From Chitinophagaceae bacterium (GTDB lineage Bacteria > Bacteroidota > Bacteroidia > Chitinophagales > Chitinophagaceae), in assembly GCA_016721085.1 (NCBI GenBank), contig JADKJI010000063.1, positions 186,001-250,000 of the forward strand: a stretch of 64,000 bases of DNA, in the 5' to 3' direction. A program made the position numbers and the translations under genes. Below the pieces are notes generated by a model. It was not told where the DNA came from. It did no database searches and saw nothing but the letters and a program-made list of their open reading frames with translations. Below, piece by piece: positions 32,522 to 41,678 of the stretch. Every line of letters starts with the position of its first letter. The stretch's first letter is position 1.

Positions 32522-33245
32522 TCAATAAGCTCCGAATGTTTTTGTTATCAGACTATAACTATATGACAAGTTATGTTCCCAGTCTTTGAAACCGTAGGTT
32601 TCGTATGCAATTGAAATACTTTCAAACATACTTCCCCCACCTGAAGAACCACTAATCTGATAACTTTCAAATATAATGACGGTAAACTTGTAGGAAATAT
32701 AAGGTGTTAGTTGTCCGACGGCATAAAATTTAATCTCGATAGAAGCGAATTTTTGAACCAGATATTGCCATCCTACTTATACCCCATGAGTTTGCATCCA
32801 ATGGCTTCATCAAATTAAAACTAGGAAAATTTGTGGTACCAGGTGTAATGCCACCAGGTCCTATAGATGTAGGGTTTGATATTCCGACTGATACCGAAAG
32901 TATTTCCTCTTCAACACAACTAAATCCTGGACCACACAAACTATAGGTAATCTTATCAGTAGTTGGTGCGTTTGCACCACCAGGAAGTCTTCCACCCAAT
33001 GATACCCATTGCTGACCATTATGATAATAGGGCGTCTTGGTGTTCTTGTTGTAGATGATCATTCCTTCCAATGGATTGGGAACAGTACCTGTATCTGTAA
33101 TACGTGGAATAAGCACTCCTTTGTTGTTACTGAATATGTCAAGGATAGCGTTGGTATTAGGCGCAGTTGTTCCTATACCTACTGACTGTGAATTTGCCGT
33201 GACGAATGATGACAAGGAAATAAAGAGATACAAAAGCTTTTTCAT
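32522..33245 (-). pseudogene. Secreted protein with VGIGTT N-terminal motif, one frame break
   Basis: The uninterrupted part encodes 171 residues: signal peptide (MKKLLYLFISLSSFVTANSQ), then SVGIGTTAPNTNAILDI and GVLIPRITDTG, a motif common at the start of surface and tail-fibre-like proteins of Bacteroidota. The frame stops after GSKIRFYRD. Removing one base of the T5 run at 32750-32754 continues it for about 70 codons (GSKFASIEIKFYAVGQLTPY ... KTFGAY stop at 32522-32524), giving 240 residues. The extension is rich in beta-type residues. Function unknown; surface role inferred. Confidence 0.65.
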
Positions 33246-33990
33246 TTACTTCAGTTTAGAGTTGGTTAATTTGGGGTAATTGGGTAGGGAAAGTTTACCA
33301 ATCTAGCGATAAGGAGACTAAGTAGTTCAAAACCTACAAATAGTTAGAATGTTGTTGACAATTGTCATACCATTAAGCATCATATACGATTAATACCATA
33401 TATCGTTGAACACTGAGATTAGTTTAATGCAACAGAATTGATGATAATTCGCTTCTGCGAAGCGAGGGAAATACGGACCAGGATGGAAAGGATAATGGGA
33501 TGAACAGGATGAACAGCCAAATACAGACTGGGATTACTATGATTTATATGATTAACTGGGATTGTTTGTCTTGAGCAGGATTAAAGGAAATACAGGATTA
33601 ACAGCCAGTACAGGACCTTGATGGAAAGGATGATGGGATGGACAGGATTTTCTTCGAACCAGGTTTGTCTTGAACAGGATTAAAGGATTTAAGGAAATAC
33701 AGGATTAACAGCCAATACAGACTGGGATTATGATTGATTTGGGATTTGGCGGATTAAAGAGTTGGAAGTAACTGGATTATTGGGATTAATGATTAGCTGG
33801 GATTTTACCGCTGAGGTGCGTGTCTTCACGCACCTCAGGAATCCGTCGCAGTGTCGCCCGCACTGCTTCTCATATGATCAGGATGTAAGAAGAGGTCACT
33901 GCGATGAGTAGAGAACAAAGGATTAACTGTGAACTTTTGTAAGAAGCCGGATTAAAGATTGTTAGATAAAATAGTAATAACCTAAAATAT
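33246..33990. other. Gap of ~745 bases dominated by repeats
   Basis: No convincing gene. From about 33472 it holds modular repeat copies; the first ~225 bases show nothing beyond AT-rich sequence, presumably with the promoter of the leftward secreted-protein gene. Confidence 0.6.
33472..33935 (+). repeat. Modular repeat, forward, two to three units
   Basis: Successive units contain the core ACAGCC.AATACAGACTGGGA at about 33512 and 33706, the module CAGGACCTTGATGGAAAGGA at about 33612, the hairpin GAGGTGCGTG...CACGCACCTC at 33813-33836 and a following module (CCGTCGCAGTGTC..., 33842-33935) that also follows the hairpin at 45224 and, degraded, at 52729. Confidence 0.88.
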
Positions 33991-34545
33991 TTAATCGTCA
34001 TCAAATGGCAGTGTTGAGTAAACAATCCCAAACAATCCCTTATTAAATTGTAAAACAACTGTATCCCGGTCTTTGATATCAGGCTTGTAAACCAGATTGA
34101 TTAATTTATAACCAGAACTAAATTTCCCATCGGGTATATCAATTAAGTAAAAACTCTGTTTGGTTTTGGGTGCACCTATAATATATCCGGCTACATAAGA
34201 TCTTGTAACAGACCCAGTTTTAATTTGGCGGTTAATAAATAAAGCCGCAGACAGAAATATAGTATTGAATATAAAAAGAAAGCCTGCGGACATAAGCATA
34301 CCATAAAGAAATGTCTGAAATGACTGTTTAATTGATTCTGACTTTCTTATTAAGAATAGAAGTAAAGCAAGCATTAAAATTCCCCAAACCCAAAAAAGGG
34401 TTGGAAAAAAATATTGAGATTTAAATTGGTTAATGTCCGCATCCAGATAGAAATCCCTCTGCCTTGGTGCAAAATATAGCGCTATAGCCAAAAATATTAT
34501 CCAGAAAATAATACGTTGGCGATATTTTCTAAAAAATGTAATCAT
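33991..34545 (-). CDS. Hypothetical membrane protein, 184 residues
   Basis: Three hydrophobic segments (about 11-26, 45-65 and 80-105) are followed by a soluble C-terminal part of about 75 residues (SYVAGYIIGAPKTKQSFYLI ... STLPFDDD) that is beta-rich. The N-terminus is basic (FFRKYRQR). No family recognised. It probably sits in the inner membrane with the C-terminal domain on one face. Its frame appears complete. Confidence 0.65.
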   Translation of the reverse strand: MITFFRKYRQRIIFWIIFLAIALYFAPRQRDFYLDADINQFKSQYFFPTLFWVWGILMLALLLFLIRKSESIKQSFQTFLYGMLMSAGFLFIFNTIFLSAALFINRQIKTGSVTRSYVAGYIIGAPKTKQSFYLIDIPDGKFSSGYKLINLVYKPDIKDRDTVVLQFNKGLFGIVYSTLPFDDD

Positions 34546-34590
34546 CTACCCATTTCTTGATGCAGAAAATCATTAATAAAATACTTACTC

Positions 34591-35159
34591 TTATTTTTTC
34601 ATATCAGCTACCTGATATCTCGATAAATAAGCTTTAGCTAATTCCAGCAATTCCTTATGATCAATTTTCAACCCATTGGCAGAAAAATGTATCGGCGAAC
34701 CATAATGTTTCGAATTGCCATCCTAATACCTTACGCTTTATAATTTGTCTCCCTTGCGATGTACTTTCCGGGGTCAATAAGTTTAACCGTAACAAAACGC
34801 TCTTTTGAAGCTAAAGAAACCTGCACTGTCCTTTCATAGATTTCAGAAATATCCTCCCAAGGTATTAAACCGAATTTATTTACGGTAGTATTATCCAGGA
34901 TACCTTCTTCACTGAAAACAATCCCGGGTTCTTTGTCAAACATCTTTTTTACGAAAAAGTAGATTCCTAATCCTCCCATAAGTACAGAAGCCAATCCAAT
35001 AATTGTTTTGAGTACTTTATTATTAATTAATGAATTGCTTACCTGAGGATCTGCTATTATTACCCATAGCCCTCCGATAACAAACAAGACACAATAGACC
35101 AGTAATTTTGTCATTTTTCCTTTACTGATCATAATTTCAGTCCTATTAGGCAACTCCAT
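34591..35159 (-). pseudogene. STM3941-like membrane protein, two frame breaks near 3' end
   Basis: The open part (34731-35159) encodes 142 residues: two transmembrane helices (about 18-36 and 47-70) and a PH-like C-terminal domain (VFSEEGILDNTTVNKFGLIP, then VTVKLIDPGKYIA). It stops early at KYIARETNYKA. Two single-base skips at about 34738 and 34723 restore a family-like ending (IKRKVL, then DGNSKHYGSPIHFSANGLKI and AKAYLSRYQVADMKK), stop at 34591-34593, total 188 codons. The breaks lie only ~15 bases apart. Function unknown. Confidence 0.65.
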
Positions 35160-35202
35160 TTCTAAATATCTTTTTATTTATTTCTAATTATTAAAAGCAA
35201 CT

Positions 35203-35778
35203 TCAAACTATCTCTTTAATCACCTTAGCCGGTACCCCTCCCACAATTGTATTGTTTGGCACATCTTTGTGCACCACCGCTCCCGCAGCTACAATAGCAT
35301 TTTCTCCTATTGTTACACCAGGCAGAATGGTGGCTCCTGCGCCAATCCATGCATTGCGTTTAATTAGGACAGGGCTTAGGATAAGGTTCTTGCGTTGGCT
35401 TGGGTCTACAGGATGGTTCTCAGATATGAGATTCACCTTGGGCCCTATCTGAACATCATCTTCAATGGTTATCCCACCCAAATCGAGAAAGGTACATGCA
35501 TGATTGATAAAAACGTTTTTCCCTATCCGTATATGCCGTCCGAAATTAGTAAAGAAAGGGACAAAGATGGTTGTGCTCTTATCTATCTCTTTGCCTATCA
35601 ATTCACCAAGCAATTTTCTTGTTTGATCAGGACTAGTTGAAGCATTTATGGCAGGCGACAATTGTAAAGCCCTATTGACAAGTTCCCACATTTTTGCAAT
35701 CTCCGGGTCGGTGGTGTGAATGGTTCCACCTGCAAGCATTCTTGTAAATATATCCTGGTCTTGGGTATTCATGTTCAA
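35203..35778 (-). CDS. Maltose/galactoside-type O-acetyltransferase
   Basis: A 191-residue left-handed beta-helix acetyltransferase of the MAT/LacA kind. The N-terminal Mac domain (MLAGGTIHTTDPEIAKMWEL) precedes hexapeptide repeats (VFVPFFTNFGRHIRIGKNVF, IGAGATILPGVTIGENAIVA, AGAVVHKDVPNNTIVGGVPA). The expected catalytic His is in the loop SENHPVDPS. It transfers acetyl from acetyl-CoA to a sugar or related acceptor; the acceptor is unknown. Single gene on the minus strand. Confidence 0.9.
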   Translation of the reverse strand: MNMNTQDQDIFTRMLAGGTIHTTDPEIAKMWELVNRALQLSPAINASTSPDQTRKLLGELIGKEIDKSTTIFVPFFTNFGRHIRIGKNVFINHACTFLDLGGITIEDDVQIGPKVNLISENHPVDPSQRKNLILSPVLIKRNAWIGAGATILPGVTIGENAIVAAGAVVHKDVPNNTIVGGVPAKVIKEIV

Positions 35779-36144
35779 GATTATATTGAATCAAATTGTT
35801 TGTCAGAAATTACTAACTCCTATCAAATTTAGTAAATGAATTTATGTGATGGTTCATTTTGTTAAACTGCATAATTGATAGACAAAATAATGCAGATGTT
35901 CTGACAAGAGGCTGAATTCCATTAGTGTCAAAAATCCATAACCTGGGCCTGATGTTTCGACTGCTTCGCAGTGTCCCCTTCGAATAGTCTGAAATTACGA
36001 TATGCAGTGCAGGAGAATTTGTGTGGGAAGAAATGCCAAACAAAGCGGTTGTATTTCCACAAAAGGTCATTGTTAATCTAGCGCTAACTATTTGGTAACA
36101 TGGTCGTAACATTGAGCGACTAACCTTGCAGCTTATCAAAACTA
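35779..36144. other. Intergenic gap of 366 bases
   Basis: Divergent promoters for the acetyltransferase and the lipoprotein gene should lie here. A 108-codon minus-strand frame (35813-36139) has odd composition and no domain and is not accepted. Only a weak TAACCTTG box at 36121-36128 is seen. Confidence 0.5.
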
Positions 36145-37647
36145 ATGTATATGAAACTGAAAAGCTTGCTCTTGCTGCTATCTGCCTTCTCTATTATTTC
36201 ATGTGTTAAACATGATTTTGATGAATATCCAAATGAAGATGCTAGCTCTTTTACAGAAATCAGTAGCCTCCAAATAGGCGGCGAAGGTGCTGCTGAAATA
36301 ACAGCCTATGACCCTTCAACTAAAAAGCTATTTGTAGTTACCAATTCTGGTGCATTTAGCCAAATTGACATTGTAGATCTTTCAAATCCTGCAGTTCCTG
36401 CACCGATAGGTTCTATTGACATCACTCCATATGGAGGCGGTGTAAATAGTGTATCAGTAAGTAATGGTAAACTGGCAGCTGCTGTAGAAGGATTTGCAAA
36501 AACCGACGCAGGCAAAATAATCATATTTAAGACCAGCGATTATTCTTTGGTAAAAGAAGTTATTGTAGGTGCCTTACCCGATATGGTAACGTATAGTCCT
36601 GATGGAAAATACATTCTTTCTGCCAACGAAGGAGAGCCAAACGACGCATATACTATTGATCCGGTAGGCACTGTTTCAATTATTTCGGTAAAAGACAACT
36701 ATGCTGTAACTACCCTTGATTTTGCCTCATTTGCTCCGCAAGTGGCAGCACTTAAAGCGAAAGGACTCCGTATTTATGGTCTTAATGCAAGTTTTGAAAA
36801 AGATATTGAACCGGAATATGTAACAATCGATGCAAATTCAACTACAGCATGGGTAACTCTGCAAGAAAATAACGCCATTGCAAAAATCAATATCAGAGCA
36901 AAAAAGATCACTGCTATTTTCCCATTAGGCTTTAAAAATTATAATAGCGCCGCGAATGCAATTGATCCAAGTGATAAAGACAATGCAATACTTCCAGGTC
37001 AATGGCAAGTTAATGGCATGTATGAACCTGATGGAATTGCAGTATACGAAAACCGTGGCATTCCTTATTTGTTCACTGCCAATGAAGGAGATGCACGCGA
37101 CTATCCTGGTTACTCAGAAATTAAAAGAGTGAAAGATTTATCCCTGGATCTTACCGCTTTCCCTGATGCAACTATTAAGCAGGATGCCAAACTCGGCAGG
37201 TTGAATGTAACCAAAACCTTAGGAGACACGGATGCAGATGGTGATTATGATCAGCTTTTCTCATTAGGAGCCCGCTCTTTTAGTGTATGGAATGGCTGGA
37301 ATGGCGAAAGAGTATTCGATAGTGGAAATGAGCTTGAAAAGAAATGTATTGACGCCCTGAATTACGATGATGCAAGAAGTGATGACAAAGGAGTTGAACC
37401 AGAAGGAATGACTATCGGTTATGTAGGTAGAAAGGTAATTGCTTTCGTTGGAATGGAAAGGTCCGATGCTGTAGCTATTTATGATATCAGCAATCCTACC
37501 TCACCTAAATTCTTAAAGTTATTAAAGTGCGGTGATGCACCAGAAGGACTGACTTTCATCCACGCCAGCCAAAGCCCGAATAATAAAAGCTTATTAGTTG
37601 TAAGCAGTGAAAATGATGGCGTAATCAAAGTATACGCTGTAAACTAA
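36145..37647 (+). CDS. Choice-of-anchor-I family lipoprotein
   Basis: A 500-residue exported protein. The N-terminus MYMKLKSLLLLLSAFSIISC is a lipoprotein signal with Cys20 as the lipid site. The body is a beta-propeller-like choice-of-anchor I domain with NVL/YVTN-type repeats (LPDMVTYSPDGKYILSANEG, YEPDGIAVYENRGIPYLFTA, GVEPEGMTIGYVGRKVIAFV). Members are often joined to alkaline phosphatase-like or surface anchors; here no other domain is present. The segment around residues 405-420 is shorter than I expect for the family. Start at codon 1 or 3 cannot be settled. Confidence 0.85.
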   Translation: MYMKLKSLLLLLSAFSIISCVKHDFDEYPNEDASSFTEISSLQIGGEGAAEITAYDPSTKKLFVVTNSGAFSQIDIVDLSNPAVPAPIGSIDITPYGGGVNSVSVSNGKLAAAVEGFAKTDAGKIIIFKTSDYSLVKEVIVGALPDMVTYSPDGKYILSANEGEPNDAYTIDPVGTVSIISVKDNYAVTTLDFASFAPQVAALKAKGLRIYGLNASFEKDIEPEYVTIDANSTTAWVTLQENNAIAKINIRAKKITAIFPLGFKNYNSAANAIDPSDKDNAILPGQWQVNGMYEPDGIAVYENRGIPYLFTANEGDARDYPGYSEIKRVKDLSLDLTAFPDATIKQDAKLGRLNVTKTLGDTDADGDYDQLFSLGARSFSVWNGWNGERVFDSGNELEKKCIDALNYDDARSDDKGVEPEGMTIGYVGRKVIAFVGMERSDAVAIYDISNPTSPKFLKLLKCGDAPEGLTFIHASQSPNNKSLLVVSSENDGVIKVYAVN

Positions 37648-37679
37648 TGTTATAGACCTCATCCTTGGTTTATTATACT

Positions 37680-37717
37680 AAACTAGCTCTGGTAATACCA
37701 GAGCTAGTTTCATTTTA
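37680..37717 (+). terminator. Intrinsic terminator of the lipoprotein gene
   Basis: AAACTAGCTCTGGTA (37680-37694) pairs with TACCAGAGCTAGTTT (37696-37710), followed by CATTTT. Confidence 0.82.
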
Positions 37718-37907
37718 CCCCTTTCCACCCAAAATTTCAATTGTTAAAACCGAAATCTTAGACGCTCCGAAATTATTACCAACAAAATAAAATTACATAC
37801 TCTATAATATCCCCTTTTTCTGGGATTAAAATATCTCATTCTAAATTGCATTTTTACATTATCAGCAAGGTGTAGTTTGAATTTACTATAACTAAATATT
37901 TGTAAGA

Positions 37908-38468
37908 ATGAAATTTTATGCTCTATTAATCTGTTTGCTAACAGGTGCAGAAAACCTGGATGCCCAAAATATATTTGGCATCGCATACTATAATACTCCT
38001 AAGGGGTGGAAAGCAGTGCAGGAAACTCCCAATATTGTACTTGAAGAGCAACGCGTGGATGGCAAATTATGCAGAATTATTATTTCTGCTACAGAAGATG
38101 TAGCAATAAACCTGGAAGACGCCTACCTGACTTACCGACAACAAAAAAGTAATGTCAATTATAGCAGCAAAAACTACAGCAAGGTAGTTCGTAAAGAAAA
38201 TCCATATATAATCGCGTTCTATAGTCAGTCATTGGAGACCAAAGGCACAAAACAGAAAAACTCCTTCTATTCATTTACCAATGGCAAAGAGAGCTTTTAC
38301 GTCCAGTATATATCAGACGATATTAACTGCGATGCTGTCTTCAGAACATTCTTAAACACTCTTGAAATAGCAGAAGCTACAGTAGAAGTAGCAGATAAAA
38401 GTAAAATTAAAACAAAAGCTAAAGTAGGAGGTAAACCAAGAGGACGCCCGAGGAAAAACCCCGCTTAG
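37908..38468 (+). CDS. Secreted protein with C-terminal AT-hook-like motif
   Basis: A 186-residue protein. The N-terminus (MKFYALLICLLTGAENLDAQ) looks like a signal peptide, and the body is a mixed alpha/beta domain without recognised family (PKGWKAVQETPNIVLEEQRV; FRTFLNTLEIAE). The last 25 residues are Lys/Ala/Gly rich and end KPRGRPRKNPA, an exact match to the AT-hook core R-G-R-P with flanking basics. A DNA-binding motif on an exported protein is unexpected. The signal peptide is weak, so cytoplasmic location remains possible. The stop is followed closely by a modular repeat. Confidence 0.65.
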   Translation: MKFYALLICLLTGAENLDAQNIFGIAYYNTPKGWKAVQETPNIVLEEQRVDGKLCRIIISATEDVAINLEDAYLTYRQQKSNVNYSSKNYSKVVRKENPYIIAFYSQSLETKGTKQKNSFYSFTNGKESFYVQYISDDINCDAVFRTFLNTLEIAEATVEVADKSKIKTKAKVGGKPRGRPRKNPA

Positions 38469-38493
38469 AATAGACCTTAGGATAGAAAGCAAA

Positions 38494-38640
38494 TACAGGA
38501 CCCTGATGGAAAGGATAATTGGGATGCACAGGATGTTTCTTCAAAACAGGCCTTGTCTTGAACAGGATTAAAAAAGGAAGAAAAGATTAATCAACACTGG
38601 ATTAATTTGATTTATTTATTAGCTGTGATTATACATATAC
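38494..38640 (+). repeat. Modular repeat, forward, degenerate
   Basis: Contains CAGGACCCTGATGGAAAGGA, an imperfect GTTTCTTCAAAAC palindrome and CTTGTCTTGAACAGGATTAA. The core (ACAGCC...) is eroded. It starts about 25 bases after the AT-hook protein's stop. Confidence 0.75.
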
Positions 38641-39447
38641 TTATTCGTTTCCAACTACCAATACTTGGGATTTAGGGAGACATGCAAAGGGGTAGTGGTT
38701 CTCTATTAATCCAATTTTCTATTGTATAAGGCTTAATTTGGGATAAATCATCTTTTGTATTGGGATATTATCTTGTCCTACTGAATAGAGCTGGTTTCCA
38801 ACTTTTTACATAAAAGCTGAATATGCTTTTATTCACCCAGGACCTAAAATTACAGCCGTTGCATCATCTTTTGAAGTTTCTAAGATTGGTATTGTCCATG
38901 TAGTAATTTATAAAACTCAACATCTTTTCACCTGTTCAATTGAATCTGGGAAATATCAGTAAAACTCCTTTACAAGAACAGAATTAGTGAATAAGTAAAA
39001 AAGATGAATAAACAAGTATCGTCCAAGCAATACCAGCCGTCCGATAATTGACAACCATTTGTCCTTATACCTAAAAACCTTAAAATGCTGTGGTATAGGC
39101 GTTGGCCAGGGGTGGGGGTTTTGGTTTTTCTTTTGCACTATAAATCAAGCAACCTCTGATTTTTTGATATTCCGTTTTGAATTTCTATTCTTCTAAATTT
39201 GTGATCTTGAATTATAACACAAAACGCTCTAGCACACTCTATCCTTTAATTGAGGAAGTCTGAATTAGACGCGTGAATTCATGTGAATGCCCAGTATTGG
39301 CCTCATTACATTTTTTTGTGCCGCGCTACTATCAAAAATCAGAACAGTTGAAATTCGCAATGTGTACCAGAAACAGTTATATTCAGCATATGTTTAAATC
39401 TTTTGCCTACAAAAGTAAATAGTGCAAATAATAAACAAACAATGATT
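38641..39447. other. Gap of ~800 bases, little recognisable
   Basis: AT-rich, with no clear promoter or repeat. The only frame of note is a 60-codon minus-strand one at 38956-39138, given separately with low confidence. The DUF6688 gene ends at 39448. Confidence 0.5.
38956..39138 (-). CDS. Possible 60-residue protein
   Basis: Frame MQKKNQNPHPWPTPIPQHFK..., with a basic-aromatic N-terminus and a hydrophobic C-terminal half (LVLLGRYLFIHLFYLFT) that could form one helix in the membrane. No homologue recalled. It stands alone in an 800-base gap, and chance is a fair alternative. Confidence 0.25.
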   Translation of the reverse strand: MQKKNQNPHPWPTPIPQHFKVFRYKDKWLSIIGRLVLLGRYLFIHLFYLFTNSVLVKEFY

Positions 39448-40564
39448 TTAATTGATGTTAATATCTGCCATTACCTCAAATCTACTTGTTTCAGCCACAA
39501 GCAATCTGTCTGCAGCACTGATATATTGCACTGCAATTCTATTCTCAGGATTTCTGTCGAATGTATATAGCATTAATAAAAAAAACCACTCCAAAGGTTT
39601 CATTAAAATATAAATAAGGTCTGAGACATACTTATTATTAAAAATGCCATAGTACCGATGTATCATATCTCCAACCTTATTATAGTGCTTCCTGATTAGC
39701 TTATGAAGGAAGGGTAGTTTCTCCTGAATCAAGTCTTCGAATGCATTTGAAATCAGCAATTGCCGGTTACAAATAATATTATTCCCGTTCCTCACTCCTC
39801 TTCTTTGAGGTTTAACTATTGAAGGGTGTCCATTTGCTGCAACTGAACACAGATAATGGCCGCCACATTGAACATTATCACACTTATAATCCCATTGCGA
39901 AAAGCCATGTTTATATGTGTCGGTAAAGGCCCTTATGATAGAATCCGGCTTTTGTCCAAACAACAAAAGGACTCCAGCTACAATCGCTAGTATTGGCAAA
40001 CAAAGAATCAGTAGTATCGGGAATTTAATAAATGGGCGCTGGTGTAATATTTTCCAACAAACTCTTTCGATAGCATTGCCTGGGACAAATTCAATTTCTT
40101 CTGAATATGCAAGAAAGGCTCTATGGTTCTTTACAAGCACTAAAATTGCTAAAAGTATAATTGGCATATTACCACCTACGGCAAGCCAGAAATCCTTTGC
40201 ATGGATCGCAATAAATATATTCAACACAATACCTATAAACAAGAAGGCATTTACTACAATTTCAAGAATTGGCGTTGCTATTTTCTTACGATATGACGAA
40301 TAGAAATAGGCTAACAGACAAAGTATAATAATTACACCTACTGTAAGCTGGTGCTCAGGCGAAAAAACTGCACTATCATTACAGCAATCATTCTTATCCC
40401 CAAATCCGCCATAAAGCCAGGGTAAATAAATTAAAGAAGCTATTTCAACTAATCTTAAAAGAACAACATGAATTGTCTGTCGCCCAGTAAACAAAAAAGC
40501 CAAAAAAGTCTATAAAGACTAATAATGCTGGGAGGGCGATAAGCAAGATGATTATTGTCAACAT
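39448..40564 (-). pseudogene. DUF6688 family membrane protein, one frame break near start
   Basis: The main open frame encodes about 350 residues with six or so hydrophobic segments and the family-typical motif CDNVQCGGHYLCSVAANGH followed by RRGVRNGNNIICNRQL. Its frame opens at a TTG (40503) with no natural N-terminus. Another frame from ATG 40564 reads MLTIIILLIALPALLVFIDF, a convincing first transmembrane helix; skipping one base between about 40510 and 40450 joins the two to give 371 residues. Function of the family is unknown; the Cys/His cluster suggests metal binding. Confidence 0.65.
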
Positions 40565-40799
40565 AAAACCAATCTAATGAGTAGTCAATAAATTTCAAAA
40601 TTGCCGCTCGGCTTATGGCTGAGTAAACGTGAGGCAATAACCGAATCTTTATAAAGTTAGTATTAAATATTCTTTAGACAAAAATGAGATTCATAATGGT
40701 ACCAGTGTCCACCTAAAAAACCGATTATGTAAGACGAAGTGAGAGAGAGACTTAGAGGATAAAAGAAGTAAAATATTTTCTAAATAATCGTTTTCAAAG

Positions 40800-41045
40800 G
40801 AGACCCCTGCTTTCGCAGGGGTGACGGCGAGAGAATAATTAATGGTAGGCTAACTTAATTCGATTAGTCAAACTGTGCTTCTCTGCAATACTTTTCATCA
40901 TTTCCTTTACTGCAAGATAATCTCCCTCAATACAAACTCATTCATTGGAAATCTCAACAATCTCATTAATCCCAGTCTGTATTGGCTGTTCATCCTGTAT
41001 TTCCTTAAATCCTTTAATCCTGTCCAAGACAAACCATTTTCGGAG
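40800..41045 (-). repeat. Modular repeat, reverse orientation, with CCCCTGC hairpin
   Basis: The phrase CCCCTGCTTTCGCAGGGG (40803-40820, followed by TGACGGCG) repeats the one near 31777. From about 40965 to 41040 the core is present in reverse (TCCCAGTCTGTATTGGCTGT, then CTTTAATCCTGTCCAAGACA). It abuts the 3' end of the next minus-strand gene. Confidence 0.85.
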
Positions 41046-41050
41046 AAACA

Positions 41051-41629
41051 TCAATCATTCAACCCTTTACCATCTAATATTTGTTGAAGAAATTTCTCAA
41101 TCCTCGACTCTCGCGTCTTAGCTTGTTTGGGTGCAGAAAAATAAAGTAGGTATCCTCTTTGGCGACCTGGGGTGAGTGACTTGAAGGCCTTTTTCAGTTC
41201 CGGCATATCATCAAGTACTGTCTTGAACTCCACCGGCATCTTATATTCAGCAGTCTTTTTCAGTTCTACCTTCAGTCCAGCTTTGTTGATCTTGATAGCT
41301 TCCTTTATATAGGATTTTATTGCAGTTTTGTTTTTAAGTATATCCTCAATTTTGGTGAAGCGCATTTGCCGGGCGGCCTGTACATTTTCTGACTGCTGGA
41401 TCAATAATCCTTTTGGGTCCTTTATCAAAGCACCTTGCATAAATAACAAGGCGCAATACTGCTTGAATCCGTGTATTAAAACAATATTACTTTTCCCAAT
41501 TGTATAACAAGGACAACCCCATTTGAGTTCTTCTGTTAAGCCAGACTCAAGCACTAGTATTCTCAATTCAGAGAATTCATCCTGCCATTTTGAAGGTTTA
41601 GTAAAAAACCAATCCACTTTTGGATTCAT
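41051..41629 (-). CDS. YdeI/DUF1801-type protein
   Basis: A 192-residue cytoplasmic protein. The N-terminal half has the DUF1801 (YdhG-like) fold: ELKWGCPCYTIGKSNIVLIH, then YCALLFMQGALIKDP. The C-terminal half is the YdeI/OmpD-associated helical domain (MPVEFKTVLDDMPELKKAFK, LTPGRQRGYLLYFSAPKQAK). Such proteins are common in Bacteroidota and some respond to cationic stress, but mechanism is unknown. The frame is intact. A modular repeat begins six bases after its stop. Confidence 0.85.
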   Translation of the reverse strand: MNPKVDWFFTKPSKWQDEFSELRILVLESGLTEELKWGCPCYTIGKSNIVLIHGFKQYCALLFMQGALIKDPKGLLIQQSENVQAARQMRFTKIEDILKNKTAIKSYIKEAIKINKAGLKVELKKTAEYKMPVEFKTVLDDMPELKKAFKSLTPGRQRGYLLYFSAPKQAKTRESRIEKFLQQILDGKGLND

Positions 41630-41678
41630 TATGCAATTATTTATATCTGGTAATTCAGTTTTCTGGAGTGGTCACTAT

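Noticed and set aside
35813..36139. 108-codon minus-strand frame
   Set aside because: Mixed composition without domain or signal; it fills the divergent promoter gap between two real genes.
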